The notes: generated from the sequence alone by a model not told the origin. Counted from the first letter of the stretch, positions 1 through 10,584 are shown. The stretch is 64,000 nucleotides of DNA from Betaproteobacteria bacterium (GCA_016709665.1 JADJMI010000018.1:1-64000); one strand, 5' to 3'. Numbers and translations: made by a program.

Positions 1-2736
1 AAGTGCAACTGGCAGTCGCGGCTCGCGCTGGAGTTCGTCGACCCCATCGCCTTCGTGAGCCACGTGCCCGGCGCCGCCTCGGTGACCGACCGGTTCTTCA
101 AGCTGGTGAGCTACCAGTGGGCGGACAACCTCGCGGATGGCACGGCGATCGACGAAACGACGACGGTGGCGCTCAAGGCAGTGCCGATCGTGGGCGAGGG
201 CGTGGAGATCAGCGGCGCCAACCTCATCGTGCGGCCCGCCTCGGCGACCACGGACGACCAGGGCGTGTTCGGCCTCCTCGCCTTCGTCGACCCGGCGGCC
301 TTCGAGAAATCGGCCGGCGCCAAGGCGGGCACGCCGAGCTACGGGGACCTCACGCTCAAGTACAAGCAGGTGATCCGGACCAACCGCATCACCGGCAACT
401 TCGCCGAGGTGATCCAGGCCGAGGGGCGCATCACCATCGTGGGCGGCAGCGCCGGTTCCACGGTGAAGGTGGGCGACATCCTCTCGCCGGGCACCACGCT
501 CAGCCTGTCGGCGAGCATCGGCGAGCCCTCGGCGCAGCTGGGCCTTCGCTTCGTGAACGGCGCGGACGCGCACGTCGTGCAGGACGTCTTCACCAACGCC
601 TGCATCACCGACCTCATCGTCATCGGGCAGACGGAGTTCACCAACAAGAGCGTGATCGCGGGCAAGACGCCGCTGATGAGCATCTCCCGCTACCTGTGCG
701 AGCAGATGGCCGGATTTCCCAATACGCCGGAGGAATGGGCGAAGGCGACGGGCAAGTTCGCGGTGAAGCTGGCCGCCTCCGCCGCCGTGCCCGTTCCCAT
801 GGGCTACGAGGCGGCCGCCTTCGCGGTCAAGTACGCCGTGGGCACCGTGGCGGGCTCGGCCTACGACTACACGATCACCTCGCCGGGGGACAACCGCGTG
901 GTCCCGAAATCCGCCGCGCGGGCGGTCGCGAAGGCGGCGACTTCCGACCGGCGCATCGAGTGGCGCACCTACTACGACGGCTCGACGCGGATCGGGGAGA
1001 ACTTCGACGCGGACTTCGCGCTGTTCCAATCGGCCGCGGCGGCGCCTTTCGCGACTACGGCGCCGGGCGCCTGGCAGGAGCTCGCCGGGGCGAACGCCGT
1101 CGCCCGCACGTGGGCTCACACGCCGGACACCCTCGACCTCGAGGGCCCGCAACTGCGCCTGTCGTACGACTACCTTCCCGCGAGCCTCACCATGGCGATC
1201 CGGCTCTCGGCCCTCGACCCGAGCGGCCTCGACCTCGCCTCGCTCGCCGTCACGATCGACGGCATTGCCGGCGACGTCGCGAACGCCTTCGCCTACCGGG
1301 GCGACGGCGTCTGGGTGGGGGAATTCATCGGATCGATGGTGCCGCGGGATTACCGCGTGCATGCCTCGCTCGCCGACAACCTCGGGCATCGCGCGTCCCT
1401 CGACTGGATGGGCGAGCAGGTGCCGGGGCCGCCGCGCGCCTTGAGCGCCGCGTTCCACGGCGGCAAGACGTGGGTGGAGTGGGATCTTCCCCTCGCGATG
1501 GCTGCGACCGACCTGCTGTATTACGAGGTGCGCCAGCTCTGGCAAGCCGCGGCCGGGTGGACGACGGGGCCGTGGCAGTCCGTAGGGACGTTCGAACTGG
1601 CGTCGCTCGATTCGCCCGCGGGGCTCCTCCCCGGCGGGAAGATCCTGGTCGAGGTGCGCGCGTGGCACGGCACCGGCGTGGCGGGAACGGCCGCGCGCTC
1701 GGCAGAATTCACCGCGGTGGTCGTCACGGCGCGCCTCGACGTGAGCGTGAACGGCGCCGGCAGCGGGCGCGTCCAGGGCGAGGCGATCGACTGCGGCGAC
1801 GATTGCGTGGGCTTCCATGCGCCGGGCGCCGTCGTGAGCCTGGTGGCGACGCCCGCGGCGGGCTCCGCGTTCACCGGCTGGACGGGCGACTGCTCGGGAA
1901 CGGGCGCGTGCACCGTGACGATGGATGCATCGCGGAGCGTCGCGGCGCAGTTCGCGCTCTCGGCCAATCCGCCGCGCCTCGCGAACATCGCGACGCGCAT
2001 GCAGGTGCTCACCGGGGCCGACGTGCTGATCGGCGGGTTCATCATCGGCGGCTCGCAGGCGAAGACCGTCGTGGTGCGTGCGAGAGGACCGTCGCTCACG
2101 GCCGCCGGCGTACCCGGCGCCCTGCAGAACCCCCTGCTGCAGCTCTTCGCCGGGGCGACCCTGATCGCGGCCAACGACAACTGGCAGGAGGCGGCCAACC
2201 AGGCGGTGCTCGCGGCTTCCGGTTTCGCGCCTTCGAGCCCGTTCGAGTCGGCCCTCCTCGTGACCCTCACGCCCGGGGCCTACACGGCCATCGTGACCGG
2301 CGCGGGCGACACGACCGGCGTGGGCATCGTCGAGGTGTTCGAGGTGGACCTGCCCGAGGTGCCGCTCATCAACATCGCCACTCGCGGGCAGGTGCTCACC
2401 GCCGCGGACGTGATGATCGGCGGCTTCATCATCCAGGGCGACGGGCCGCAGACGGTGATCGTGCGCGCGCGCGGCCCTTCGCTTGCCGCCGCCGGCGTGC
2501 CGGGCGCGCTGCAGGACCCGGTGCTGCAACTCTTCGCGGGCGTCACGTCCATCGGCCTGAACGACGACTGGCAATCCGACACGAACGCCGCGCAGGTCCT
2601 CTCGCGGGGCTTCGCGCCTTCCGATGCGCGGGAGTCGGCGATGCTCGTGACGCTGCCGCCGGGCGCCTACACCGCCATCGTCACCGGCAAGAACCTGTCC
2701 ACCGGCGTGGGGATCATCGAGGTGTTCGCGCAATAG
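1..2736 (+). CDS. Large secreted protein with C-terminal tail A/B pair, 5' partial
   Basis: The reading frame is open from the first base, so the true start lies upstream. The N-terminal part seen here (about 570 residues) resembles no family I can name. It is followed by one InlB-B-like bacterial repeat at about 1735-1955, with the typical AFTGWTGDCSGTGACTVTM pattern. Two tandem domains close the protein: tail A (about 1975-2355) and tail B (about 2370-2733). They carry the motifs RMQVLTG / IGGFIIGG and RGQVLTA / IGGFIIQG, and the protein ends in VEVFAQ. The tail pair recurs in ten other genes of this window. A role at or outside the outer membrane is inferred from composition, not shown. 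A 16-nt tandem repeat and a palindrome array follow the stop codon. Confidence 0.8.
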   Translation, partial: KCNWQSRLALEFVDPIAFVSHVPGAASVTDRFFKLVSYQWADNLADGTAIDETTTVALKAVPIVGEGVEISGANLIVRPASATTDDQGVFGLLAFVDPAAFEKSAGAKAGTPSYGDLTLKYKQVIRTNRITGNFAEVIQAEGRITIVGGSAGSTVKVGDILSPGTTLSLSASIGEPSAQLGLRFVNGADAHVVQDVFTNACITDLIVIGQTEFTNKSVIAGKTPLMSISRYLCEQMAGFPNTPEEWAKATGKFAVKLAASAAVPVPMGYEAAAFAVKYAVGTVAGSAYDYTITSPGDNRVVPKSAARAVAKAATSDRRIEWRTYYDGSTRIGENFDADFALFQSAAAAPFATTAPGAWQELAGANAVARTWAHTPDTLDLEGPQLRLSYDYLPASLTMAIRLSALDPSGLDLASLAVTIDGIAGDVANAFAYRGDGVWVGEFIGSMVPRDYRVHASLADNLGHRASLDWMGEQVPGPPRALSAAFHGGKTWVEWDLPLAMAATDLLYYEVRQLWQAAAGWTTGPWQSVGTFELASLDSPAGLLPGGKILVEVRAWHGTGVAGTAARSAEFTAVVVTARLDVSVNGAGSGRVQGEAIDCGDDCVGFHAPGAVVSLVATPAAGSAFTGWTGDCSGTGACTVTMDASRSVAAQFALSANPPRLANIATRMQVLTGADVLIGGFIIGGSQAKTVVVRARGPSLTAAGVPGALQNPLLQLFAGATLIAANDNWQEAANQAVLAASGFAPSSPFESALLVTLTPGAYTAIVTGAGDTTGVGIVEVFEVDLPEVPLINIATRGQVLTAADVMIGGFIIQGDGPQTVIVRARGPSLAAAGVPGALQDPVLQLFAGVTSIGLNDDWQSDTNAAQVLSRGFAPSDARESAMLVTLPPGAYTAIVTGKNLSTGVGIIEVFAQ

Positions 2737-2762
2737 ACGGCTGAAAAATCGGGCGAAAGTTC

Positions 2763-2826
2763 GGGGACAGGTGTATTTGGGGACGGGTGTATTTGGGGAC
2801 AGGTGCAATTGGGGACAGGTACTTTT
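2763..2826. repeat. Four tandem copies of a 16-nt GGGGACAGGTGTATTT repeat
   Basis: Units start at 2763, 2779, 2795 and 2811, exactly 16 nt apart, with small changes (ACGGG for ACAGG, GCAATT for GTATTT). The array lies between two tail-bearing genes and reads GGGGAC on the + strand. A related three-unit array lies at 24651. No coding role is seen. Confidence 0.85.
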
Positions 2827-2844
2827 ACGCAACATCATGTCGCG

Positions 2845-2893
2845 AAAATGTGTGCGTCCCCTTCAGCGTCATTGAAGGTGTGCGTCCCCTTCA
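2845..2893. repeat. Two-unit 28-nt-period palindrome array
   Basis: One degenerate unit (2845-2865) and one good unit (2873-2893) of the 21-nt element: arms TGAAGG and CCTTCA around a TGTGCGTCC core. The offset between them is 28 nt. The second unit ends 71 nt before the start codon of the CAP-domain gene. Confidence 0.8.
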
Positions 2894-2964
2894 GCTAGGC
2901 TAGGCGCGTCGCCCCGGCGGCACGCCCCGTGGCGTCGCCGGAAGGAGACACTTTCGGAGAAGCC

Positions 2965-4770
2965 ATGACCCGCATTCGCCCGTTCGCGATCGCCCTGTCG
3001 TTCGCCATTTCATTCGCCGCGCAGGCGCAGATGCCGCTCGCGCCGGATACGCCGGCGGAGGACGCGTGGCTCGCCCCCGCGCCCTGGCTCGATCCGGAGG
3101 CGCCCGCGCCCGTAGCGCCGTACGCAGGTCCGAAGGCGGTGATCGCCGTGCCGGCCATCGACACTTCGAATCTCGCCGCGGTCGTGGCCGCTTACAACGT
3201 CTACTACAACGTCGCGATGCCGGCGGTGGGCTTCACGGGATCGACGGCCGGATGCAACCCGGGCGCGATCTCGCTCGCGTTCCAGGAGTGGACGATCTCG
3301 CGCATCAATTACCTGCGCGCGATGGCGGGCGTGCCGGGCAACACCACGCTCAATGGCGCGATCAACGGCCAGGAGCAGGCCGCGGCGCTCATCATGGCGG
3401 CGAACGGCACGCTCACGCACTCGCCGGCGAGCAACATGCTCTGCTATACGGCGGCGGGCGCGGCCGGCGCGGGCAGTTCCAATCTCGCGCTCGGGGGCTT
3501 CACCGATTCGATCCCGCTCTACATGTCGGACCCGGGCAGCGGCAACGAGATCGCGGGCCACCGGCGCTGGATCCTGCATTCGCGCAAGTCGAGCTTCGGT
3601 CTCGGGCAGGCTTCGGGCGGCACCAATGCGAACGCGCTCGAGGTCTTCAATTCCGGCGCCGCGGCGCCTTCGCTGCCCAACGGCATCCCGTGGCCTCCGC
3701 GCGGCTACGTGCCCCTCGCGATCTTTCCCGCATCCCTTCGCTGGTCGTTCGGCCTGCCGGGCGCCAACTTCGCCGCGGCCAACGTCACGATGAGCGTGAA
3801 CGGCAACCCGCTCGCGGCCACGGTGATCTCGCGAACCGCCAACGGCTACGGCGACAACACGATCGTCTGGTCGCTGCCGGGCGGGCATTCGGTGACGAAG
3901 GGTTCGGTGTACACGGTGGCCATCTCGGGCATCACCGGCGCGGCCTCGTCCACCTATGCATACGAGGTGCGCCCCATCGACCCCGCGGACACGGTGCTGC
4001 CGCCTTCACGCCTGGGGAACATCTCCACGCGCATGCAGGTGCTCACGGGCAACGACGTGCTGATCGGCGGCTTCATCATCCAGGGCGCGGCGGCCAAGCA
4101 GGTGGTCGTGCGCGCGCGCGGCCCTTCGCTCGTGCCTTTCGGCATCGCCAACGCCATCGCCAACCCGCGGCTCGAGCTGTACTCGGGCCCGACGGTGATC
4201 GCCTCGAACGACGATTGGGGCGCCGCCGGCAACGCCGCGGCGCTGCAGGCGACGGGCTTCGCGCCGTCGAGCGCGCAGGAAGCGGCGATTCTCACCACGC
4301 TAGCCCCGGGCGCCTACACCGCGATCGTCTCGGGCGTGGGCAACACGACGGGGGTGGGCATCGTCGAGGTGTTCGAGGTGGACTTGCCCGACTCGCCGCT
4401 CGCCAACATCTCCACGCGCGGGCAGGTGCTCACCGGCAACGACGTGATGATCGGCGGTTTCGTGATCCAGGGGCAGAGCCCGCAGACGGTGGTGATCCGC
4501 GCGCGGGGCCCTTCGCTTGCCGCGGCCGGCATCCCCAATCCGCTCGCCAATCCGGTGCTGCAGCTCTTTTCGGGGGCGACCGTGATCGCGAGCAACGACG
4601 ACTGGGGCACGGCGGCCAATGCCGCGATCGTCCAGTCGAGCGGGTTCGCGCCTTCGAACGCGTTGGAGTCCGCCATCCGGATCACGCTCAACCCGGGGGC
4701 CTATACGGCCATCGTCACAGGGACCGGCGGCGGAACGGGGGTGGGTATCATCGAGGTATTCGCCCAGTAA
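2965..4770 (+). CDS. Secreted CAP/SCP-domain protein with C-terminal tail A/B pair
   Basis: The protein has 601 residues. The ATG at 2965 is chosen over the in-frame ATG at 2929 because it starts a good signal peptide (MTRIRPFAIALSFAISFAAQ) and has CGGAG just upstream. A CAP (cysteine-rich secretory/SCP-like) domain spans roughly residues 100-245. It shows the INYLRAMAGVPG helix, the LTHSP segment and the EIAGHRRWILHS motif. Bacterial CAP proteins are extracellular and their activities are poorly defined. Tail A begins near 4012 and tail B near 4400; the protein ends VEVFAQ. It sits between repeat arrays and is probably transcribed alone. Reading frame and family are clear; the function is not. 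Confidence 0.85.
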   Translation: MTRIRPFAIALSFAISFAAQAQMPLAPDTPAEDAWLAPAPWLDPEAPAPVAPYAGPKAVIAVPAIDTSNLAAVVAAYNVYYNVAMPAVGFTGSTAGCNPGAISLAFQEWTISRINYLRAMAGVPGNTTLNGAINGQEQAAALIMAANGTLTHSPASNMLCYTAAGAAGAGSSNLALGGFTDSIPLYMSDPGSGNEIAGHRRWILHSRKSSFGLGQASGGTNANALEVFNSGAAAPSLPNGIPWPPRGYVPLAIFPASLRWSFGLPGANFAAANVTMSVNGNPLAATVISRTANGYGDNTIVWSLPGGHSVTKGSVYTVAISGITGAASSTYAYEVRPIDPADTVLPPSRLGNISTRMQVLTGNDVLIGGFIIQGAAAKQVVVRARGPSLVPFGIANAIANPRLELYSGPTVIASNDDWGAAGNAAALQATGFAPSSAQEAAILTTLAPGAYTAIVSGVGNTTGVGIVEVFEVDLPDSPLANISTRGQVLTGNDVMIGGFVIQGQSPQTVVIRARGPSLAAAGIPNPLANPVLQLFSGATVIASNDDWGTAANAAIVQSSGFAPSNALESAIRITLNPGAYTAIVTGTGGGTGVGIIEVFAQ

Positions 4771-4776
4771 CCCCGC

Positions 4777-4902
4777 TGAAGGGGACGCACACCTTCCTGA
4801 AGGGGACGCACACATTCAGGGCCCCTGAAGGGGACGCACACCTTCAGCGCCGGTGAAGGTGTGCGTCCCCTTCAGCTTCGGTGAAGGTGTGCGTCCCCTT
4901 CA
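4777..4902. repeat. Five-unit palindrome array with orientation switch
   Basis: Units start at 4777, 4798, 4826, 4854 and 4882. After the first pair (21 nt apart) the spacing is a strict 28 nt. The first three read GGGGACGCAC and the last two read the reverse complement (GTGCGTCCCC), so the block as a whole could fold as a large inverted repeat. It lies between two genes on the same strand. Confidence 0.88.
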
Positions 4903-4964
4903 GGCTTTGCCTAATCCCGGCGCAAGGGGTAGCGTCCCCCTTGCCACGAACCCGGAGCCCGCCC

Positions 4965-7885
4965 ATGACGCCCGCCGCCCGTCTCGCCCGAGGTCTCGCA
5001 TCGATCCTCGCCTGCACGGGCCTCGCCGCCGCCCAGGCCGCCACCTTCACCGTCACCTCCACGGCCGACAGCGGCGCGGGCACCCTGCGCGCGGCCGTGA
5101 CCAGCGCCAACGCTTCGCCCGGGTCGGACGTAATCGATTTCAACCTCGCCGGTTGCCCCTGCACGATCACCCTCAACTCGACGATCACCATCAGCGACAC
5201 CCTCGACGTCATCGGCCCGGGACGCAACGTGCTGGTGGTGACCGCCGCCAATAGCGTGCGCCCCTTTACCGCGGGCCTGGCGACGATCCGCTTCCAGGGC
5301 CTTCGGTTCGACGGCACGGACAACCTGTTCGATGGCGGCGTGATCTTCTCGACGGGCGTCGTCGACCTCCTCGACGTGGCGTTCACCGGCAACGCCGGCC
5401 GTGACGGCGGGGCCGTCCGTGCCCAATTCGCCACGATCACCGATTCGCTCTTCGAGGACAATTCCGCCATAAACGGCGGGGCGCTCTGGCTGCTCGCCGG
5501 CGGCATCATCCAGAACACCGAGTTCAGGAGCAACATCTCCGCCGGCCCCGCCATCGGCGGAGGCGCCGTGTACATTGGCGACGGCAGCTCCTCTTTCACC
5601 GTCACCGGATCGACCTTCACCGGCAATACGAGTTCCGAGAACGGTGGCGCGATCTACGGCGGATTGGACAGCCAAATGTCGATCAGCCAATCGACGTTCA
5701 CCGGCAATTCGGCGCAGCGCTGGGGCGGGGCGATCATCGCTCTCGGCGGGATGGAGCTCGTCGGCGGCACGCTCAGCGCCAACGTGGCCGGCCTGCGCGG
5801 CGGCGCGGTCTACACGGTCCCCACGCGTCCCGTGAGAATTACCGAGACGATTTTCGAGGCGAACCAGGCCGGCCAGCACGGTGGCGCAGTCTACGGGACC
5901 CCGGCGGGGGTCAACATCCTCGACGCGAGCCGCTCGATCTTCCGGAACAACGTCGCGGGTACCGTCACCGCGACCGGCCAGGGCGGGGCCTTCTACTCGG
6001 CGTCCGGCGGGCTTCGCGTCCGCAACTCGCTCCTCGCGGGGAACACGGCGGCGAGCGGCCAGGGGCTCGCCGTGTGGGGCGGGGGCACCCCGCTCTCGCT
6101 CATCCACGTCACGATCGCCAACGGCGGCTCGACGCTGGCCGGATCGGCGATCACCGCGGCGACGACCCCGATCGATTTCGCGAACAGCGTCGTCGCCGAC
6201 CACGCGACGGCCCTCACGCTCGCCGCGGGCAGCGCCGCGCCCGACCGCGTCCTCGTGTGGAACACCGGCGGCCCGGCCCCCGCCTTCGTCGCGCAGGGCG
6301 CCGCGACGATCGACACCTCGCTCGTCACGACCGGCGATCCCGTCTTCGTGAACGCGGCCGGCGGCGACTACCACCTGGGCGTGGGCTCGGCCGCCGTGAA
6401 TCTCTCGCCCACCGCGCGCGAAGCTTCGGACTACGACGGCGACAGCCGCCCGCAGGGTGCGGGACACGACGCGGGCTTCGACGAGCGCGCGCCGGGCGCC
6501 CAGTCGATCACGTTCGCCCCGCTCGCCGACCGCCCCGTGAACGATGCGCCCTTCGCCGTCTCGGCCACGGCCTCCTCGGGCCTGGCTGTGACCTTCTCGT
6601 CGTCGACGCCCTCGGTGTGCACGGTGTCCGGCGCCACGGTGACCCTGCTGGCGGTCGGCAACTGCACGGTCGCGGCGAACCAGGCAGGCGACGTTTTCTG
6701 GGCGGCGGCGGCGCCGGTGGCGCGTACCTTCGCGGTGAACAAGCTGGCGCAGTCGATCACCTTCGCCGCCCTCGCCGACCGCACGCTGGGCGACGCGCCT
6801 TTCGGCTTGACGGCCACCGCCTCTTCGGGGCTCGCGGTGACATTCTCGTCCACGACGACCCCGGTTTGCACGGTGTCGGGCGCCACCGTGCGCGCCCGTC
6901 GCCAACGGTCGCAGTCGATCACCTTCGCCGCCGCCGCCGACCCAGCCGGGCGACGCCGGACCCCCGCCTCTTCGGCCGCGCATTCTCGTCCCGACGCGGT
7001 TTCACGGTGTCGGGCGCCACCGTGACGCTCGTCGCCACCGGAACCTGCACCGTCGCCGCCGACCAGCCGGGCGACGCCACCTATCTCTCGGGGGGGGGCG
7101 CGGTGGCGAGCGCCAACCCGCCGCGCCTGGCGAACATCTCCGCGCGGATGCAGGTGCTCGCGGGGGCGGACGTGCTCATCGGCGGGTTCATCATCGGCGG
7201 CTCGCAGGCCAAGACGGTCGTGGTGCGGGCGCGGGGCCCTTCGCTCGTTGCCGCTGGCGTGCCCGATGCACTCGCGAACCCGGTACTGCAGCTCTTCGCG
7301 GGCTCGACGCCGGTCGAGGCGAACGACAACTGGAAGGAGGCGGTGAACCAGGCGGCCATCCAGTCATCGGGCTTCGCGCCATCGAGCGATTTCGAGTCGG
7401 CCATCCTCACGACGCTCGCCCCGGGCGCCTACACCGCCATCGTCTCGGGCGCCGGCGGCGGGACGGGGGTGGGGATCATCGAGGTGTTCGAGGTGGACCT
7501 GCCGCTCGTGCCGCTCGTCAACATCGCCACGCGCGGGAAGGTGCTCACGGATGCCGACGTGATGATCGGCGGCTTCATCGTCCAGGGCGACGGGCCGCAG
7601 ACGGTGATCGTGCGCGCCCGCGGGCCTTCGCTCACGGCGGCGGGCGTTCCCGGCGCGCTGCAGGATCCGGTGCTGCAGCTCCTTTCAGGGGCGGCCGTGA
7701 TCGCGAGCAACGACGACTGGCCGTCGAGCCCGGATGCGGCCGCAATCCAGTCGGCCGGATTCGCGCCAAGCGACGTGCGCGAGTCGGTGATCCGCATCAC
7801 CCTGAGCCCCGGGGCCTACACGGCCATCGTCACGGGCAAGAACGGCACCACCGGCGTGGGTATCATCGAGGTCTTCGCCCAGTAG
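4965..7885 (+). pseudogene. Pmp-like beta-helix surface protein with tail A/B pair, frameshifted
   Basis: The ATG at 4965 follows CCGGAGC and starts a signal peptide (about MTPAARLARGLASILACTG). Residues 30-430 are a right-handed beta-helix of the chlamydial Pmp type, with repeated GGAIY/GGAVY and STFTGN motifs. A conserved end segment (DYDGDSRPQGAGHDAGF) follows. Two Ig-like modules starting QSITFA come next, then a badly shortened third between about 6890 and 7020, where the frame is lost (stop at 7025). The C-terminal frame resumes with VSGATVTLVATGTCTVA and carries tails A and B to the stop at 7885. The shortened module aligns to its neighbours only with many small gaps. That suggests assembly collapse in a repeat, although genuine decay is possible. 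An annotation pipeline may split this into 4965-7025 and a downstream fragment. Confidence 0.75.
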
Positions 7886-7891
7886 CCATCC

Positions 7892-7968
7892 TGAAGGGGA
7901 CGCACCCCTTCAGCACCGGTGAATGTGTGCGTCCCCTTCAGCTTCGGTGAAGGTGTGCGTCCCCTTCA
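7892..7968. repeat. Three-unit palindrome array, 28-nt period
   Basis: Units start at 7892, 7920 and 7948. The first is in GGGGACGC orientation and the other two are in GCGTCCCC orientation, so the phase is kept through the switch. The array ends 21 nt before the start of the next gene. Confidence 0.88.
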
Positions 7969-7989
7969 GCCTTCAGCTTGAGGAACCCC

Positions 7990-8331
7990 ATGAACACGGA
8001 CCTCGATTCCCTCTCCACCGCCGATCTCGACGCCCTCATCGCCCGCGCCATCCACGCGCGCACGAAGCGAGGCGAGCCGCACCCCGACAAGCCACCCCAG
8101 GAATTCGAGGCGACGCTCAACCCGGCGTGGTTCGTGTTCCTGGCGGGGGCCGACTCGATCGTGCAGTTCCGCCACGCGGGCGCCGGCTGGATCTCGGTGG
8201 CCATCCCGCCGCCGGAGCGCGCGCACCTCGCGACGATGCTCACGCACCACGCGCTGCTCGCCCCGCCGCCGCCCCAGCCGGCGCAGGCGCCGCCATCCCT
8301 CGCGAGCGGAGGGGGCGGGAAGGTCCACTAG
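7990..8331 (+). CDS. Small hypothetical protein
   Basis: The protein has 113 residues. The ATG at 7990 is preferred to an in-frame TTG at 7978 because AGGA lies five bases before it. The N-terminal segment (MNTDLDSLSTADLDALIARA) looks like a short helix of the kind seen in small H-NS-like or SWIB-adjacent proteins, but I recognise no family. The C-terminus is proline- and glycine-rich low complexity. No signal peptide or membrane segment is seen, so it is probably cytoplasmic. It converges with the glycosyltransferase gene, with only six bases between the stops. Confidence 0.6.
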   Translation: MNTDLDSLSTADLDALIARAIHARTKRGEPHPDKPPQEFEATLNPAWFVFLAGADSIVQFRHAGAGWISVAIPPPERAHLATMLTHHALLAPPPPQPAQAPPSLASGGGGKVH

Positions 8332-8337
8332 GAAGGC

Positions 8338-10584
8338 CTACCTCGGCCGGAAGGGCTCCACCCGCGGCGGCCACGCGAGCGTGAAGGGCTCGCCCGACAG
8401 CGTGAGGTTCGGGTTGTAGTACGGGTCGTACATCAGCTTCGCCATCCAGCGCTCCCGAAGCAGGTCCGCCTCCTTCTGGAAGCGCTTCAACTTCTCCGGC
8501 GTGTCCTCGTAGCCGCGCGTGGCGCTCTCGTGGTGGTAGAGCTCCGCGTAGGGCGTGTAGAGGTTGCGGTAGCCCGCCGCGTCGATCTTCAGGCACAGGT
8601 CCACGTCGTTGAAGGCGACGGCCAGCTTCTCGTCGAACCCGCCCGCCTTCTCGAACACTTCCCGTCGCATCGCGAGGCAGGCAGCCGTCACGCCCGAGAG
8701 CGACTGCAGCAGGTTCGCGCGGCTGAAGTAGCCGTTGTCGCCCTTCGGCTTGCCCAGGTGCGCGTGCGCCGCGAGGCCGGCCACGAGCACGAGGCCCGCA
8801 TGCTGGATGGTGTCGTTCGGGTACCACAGCTTCGCGCCCACGCCGCCGATCTCCGGACGCAGCGCGTGCGAGACCATCTCGGCGAGCCACTCCGGCGCGA
8901 TCACCTCGATGTCGTTGTTCATGAAGACGAGGATCGCGCCCTTCGCCTGCTTCGCCGCGTCGTTGTTGAGGCGGGAGAAGTTGAAGGGCTTCGGGTCCTT
9001 CAGCAGGCGCACCGTGCCCGCCTTCGCGAGGGCCTCGAAGTAGCGGATGGCGCCCGGGTCGTCGCTGCCGTTGTCGACGAGAAGGATCTCGCGGTTCGCG
9101 TAGGTGGTCTTCGCCTGGATGCTCTCGACGCACTGGCGCACCAGCTTCTCGCCGTTGCGCGTCGGGATGATGATCGAGGCGAGCGGCGGGTCGTCCGGCA
9201 GGCGGTAGCGCACGCGCTGCACGGCGACGGGGACCGTCTCGACGGTCGCGGCGACGCCCCGGCGGTCCAGGTGTTCCTGCACGGCCTTTCGCGCGCGTTC
9301 GGCGGCGTAGTCCTTCTCGCCCGCGGCCACCGCCGTGCTGCCGACGATCATGCGCCAGTGATAGAGGATGCGCGGGATGTGGCGGATCTGCCGCGCCTCG
9401 ATCCGCTCGATGAACCGGAGCGCGAGGTCGTAGTCCTGCGCGCCCTCGAAGCCCTCGCGGAAGCCGCCGATGTCGCGCACGATGTCGGCGCGGTAGACGC
9501 CCAGGTGCGTGATGAGATTGTGGGAAAGGAAGAGGTCCGGGTTCCAGTCGCACTTGAAGTAGGCGTTGGTGCGCTCGCCGTCGAAGCCGAGCTTGTCCTC
9601 GTCCGAATAGAGGAGCGCGGCGTCCGGGTGCTCGTCGATCTCGCGCGCGACCCAGTAGAGGGCGTCGGGCGGGATCGTGTCGTCGTGATCGAGGAGCGCG
9701 ACGTAGACCCCCGTGGCGAGCGCGAGCGCCGTGTTGGAAGCGGCGCTGATGTGGCCGTTGCGTTCGCGCCACGCCACCTTGATGCGCGGATCCTTCGTGC
9801 GGTATTCCTCCACCACCGCGCGCACGTGCGGGGCCGTCGAGGCGTCGTCGGCGAGGCACAGCTCCCACTTCGGGTACGCCTGGGCGAGCACCGAATCGAT
9901 CATCGCCCGCAGGGTCGCCTCCGGCGTGTTGTAGAGCGGCGTGATGAAGCTGAAGGTGATCGGGCGCGCGAAGGCCGCGGAATCGGCGGCCATCGAAGCG
10001 AGCTGCTCGGGCGATGCGGTCGAGAACTGCCTCACCCAGTCCGGGTAGGCGCCGACGCTCGCGCGGGCATGGTTGGTGAGCGCCCAGAAGGCCGATTCCC
10101 ACAGGGCCTTCGGGCCACGCGAGAAGAGCACCTGCAATCCGAGGCGGAACCACACCCACAGCTGCTTCGGCGAGAGGCGGCCGATCACGCGCGCCATGTC
10201 CCGAACCGTGTCGAACCGGCGGTGGTTTCCGGGCAGTTCGTCGATCGACAGGCCGTCACACGCGAATTCGCAGGGATAGATGCTCGGATCGAAGCGGAAA
10301 TGGTCGACGCCGTCGGAGATGAGCACCTCGGCGCGGTAGTACTCGCCGTCGTGCTCGAGCTCCACCGCGCGCGATTCCGCGTAGCCGCCCTTCGGGAAGG
10401 GGATGTAGACCCGCGGGCCGGCGAGGCGGCCGCTGCGCTCCACGATGCGCGTGCGGATCACGTACCAGCCGGGCTTGAGCTTGCCCGTGCCCTTCGGCGG
10501 GCGCGCGATGAACGCCGGATCGCTCGATGTGGCGCGCCAGAAGGCGCCTGCCTGCGACGGGACCCGGACGGGGTCCTTCTTCAT
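8338..10584 (-). CDS. Glycosyltransferase with two family 2 (GT-A) domains
   Basis: The protein has 748 residues from the ATG at 10584 (MKKDPVRVPS). An in-frame GTG at 10644 with GGAG farther upstream is a possible alternative start. A roughly 200-residue N-terminal region of beta type precedes the first GT2 domain, which has FSFITPLYNTP, LLDHDDTIPPDAL and LYSDEDK. The second domain begins ASIIIPTRNGEKLV and contains LLVDNGSDD, FMNNDIEV and FNDVDLCLKI. Such two-domain enzymes make rhamnan or O-antigen-like polysaccharide on the cytoplasmic face. The substrate cannot be told from sequence. It stands alone on the minus strand, separated from the next gene by a palindrome array. There is no transmembrane segment. 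Confidence 0.85.
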   Translation of the reverse strand: MKKDPVRVPSQAGAFWRATSSDPAFIARPPKGTGKLKPGWYVIRTRIVERSGRLAGPRVYIPFPKGGYAESRAVELEHDGEYYRAEVLISDGVDHFRFDPSIYPCEFACDGLSIDELPGNHRRFDTVRDMARVIGRLSPKQLWVWFRLGLQVLFSRGPKALWESAFWALTNHARASVGAYPDWVRQFSTASPEQLASMAADSAAFARPITFSFITPLYNTPEATLRAMIDSVLAQAYPKWELCLADDASTAPHVRAVVEEYRTKDPRIKVAWRERNGHISAASNTALALATGVYVALLDHDDTIPPDALYWVAREIDEHPDAALLYSDEDKLGFDGERTNAYFKCDWNPDLFLSHNLITHLGVYRADIVRDIGGFREGFEGAQDYDLALRFIERIEARQIRHIPRILYHWRMIVGSTAVAAGEKDYAAERARKAVQEHLDRRGVAATVETVPVAVQRVRYRLPDDPPLASIIIPTRNGEKLVRQCVESIQAKTTYANREILLVDNGSDDPGAIRYFEALAKAGTVRLLKDPKPFNFSRLNNDAAKQAKGAILVFMNNDIEVIAPEWLAEMVSHALRPEIGGVGAKLWYPNDTIQHAGLVLVAGLAAHAHLGKPKGDNGYFSRANLLQSLSGVTAACLAMRREVFEKAGGFDEKLAVAFNDVDLCLKIDAAGYRNLYTPYAELYHHESATRGYEDTPEKLKRFQKEADLLRERWMAKLMYDPYYNPNLTLSGEPFTLAWPPRVEPFRPR

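Noticed and set aside
7090..7100. G run as a phase-variable tract
   Set aside because: The run lies after the point where the frame is already lost, and the neighbouring damage is explained better by repeat collapse.
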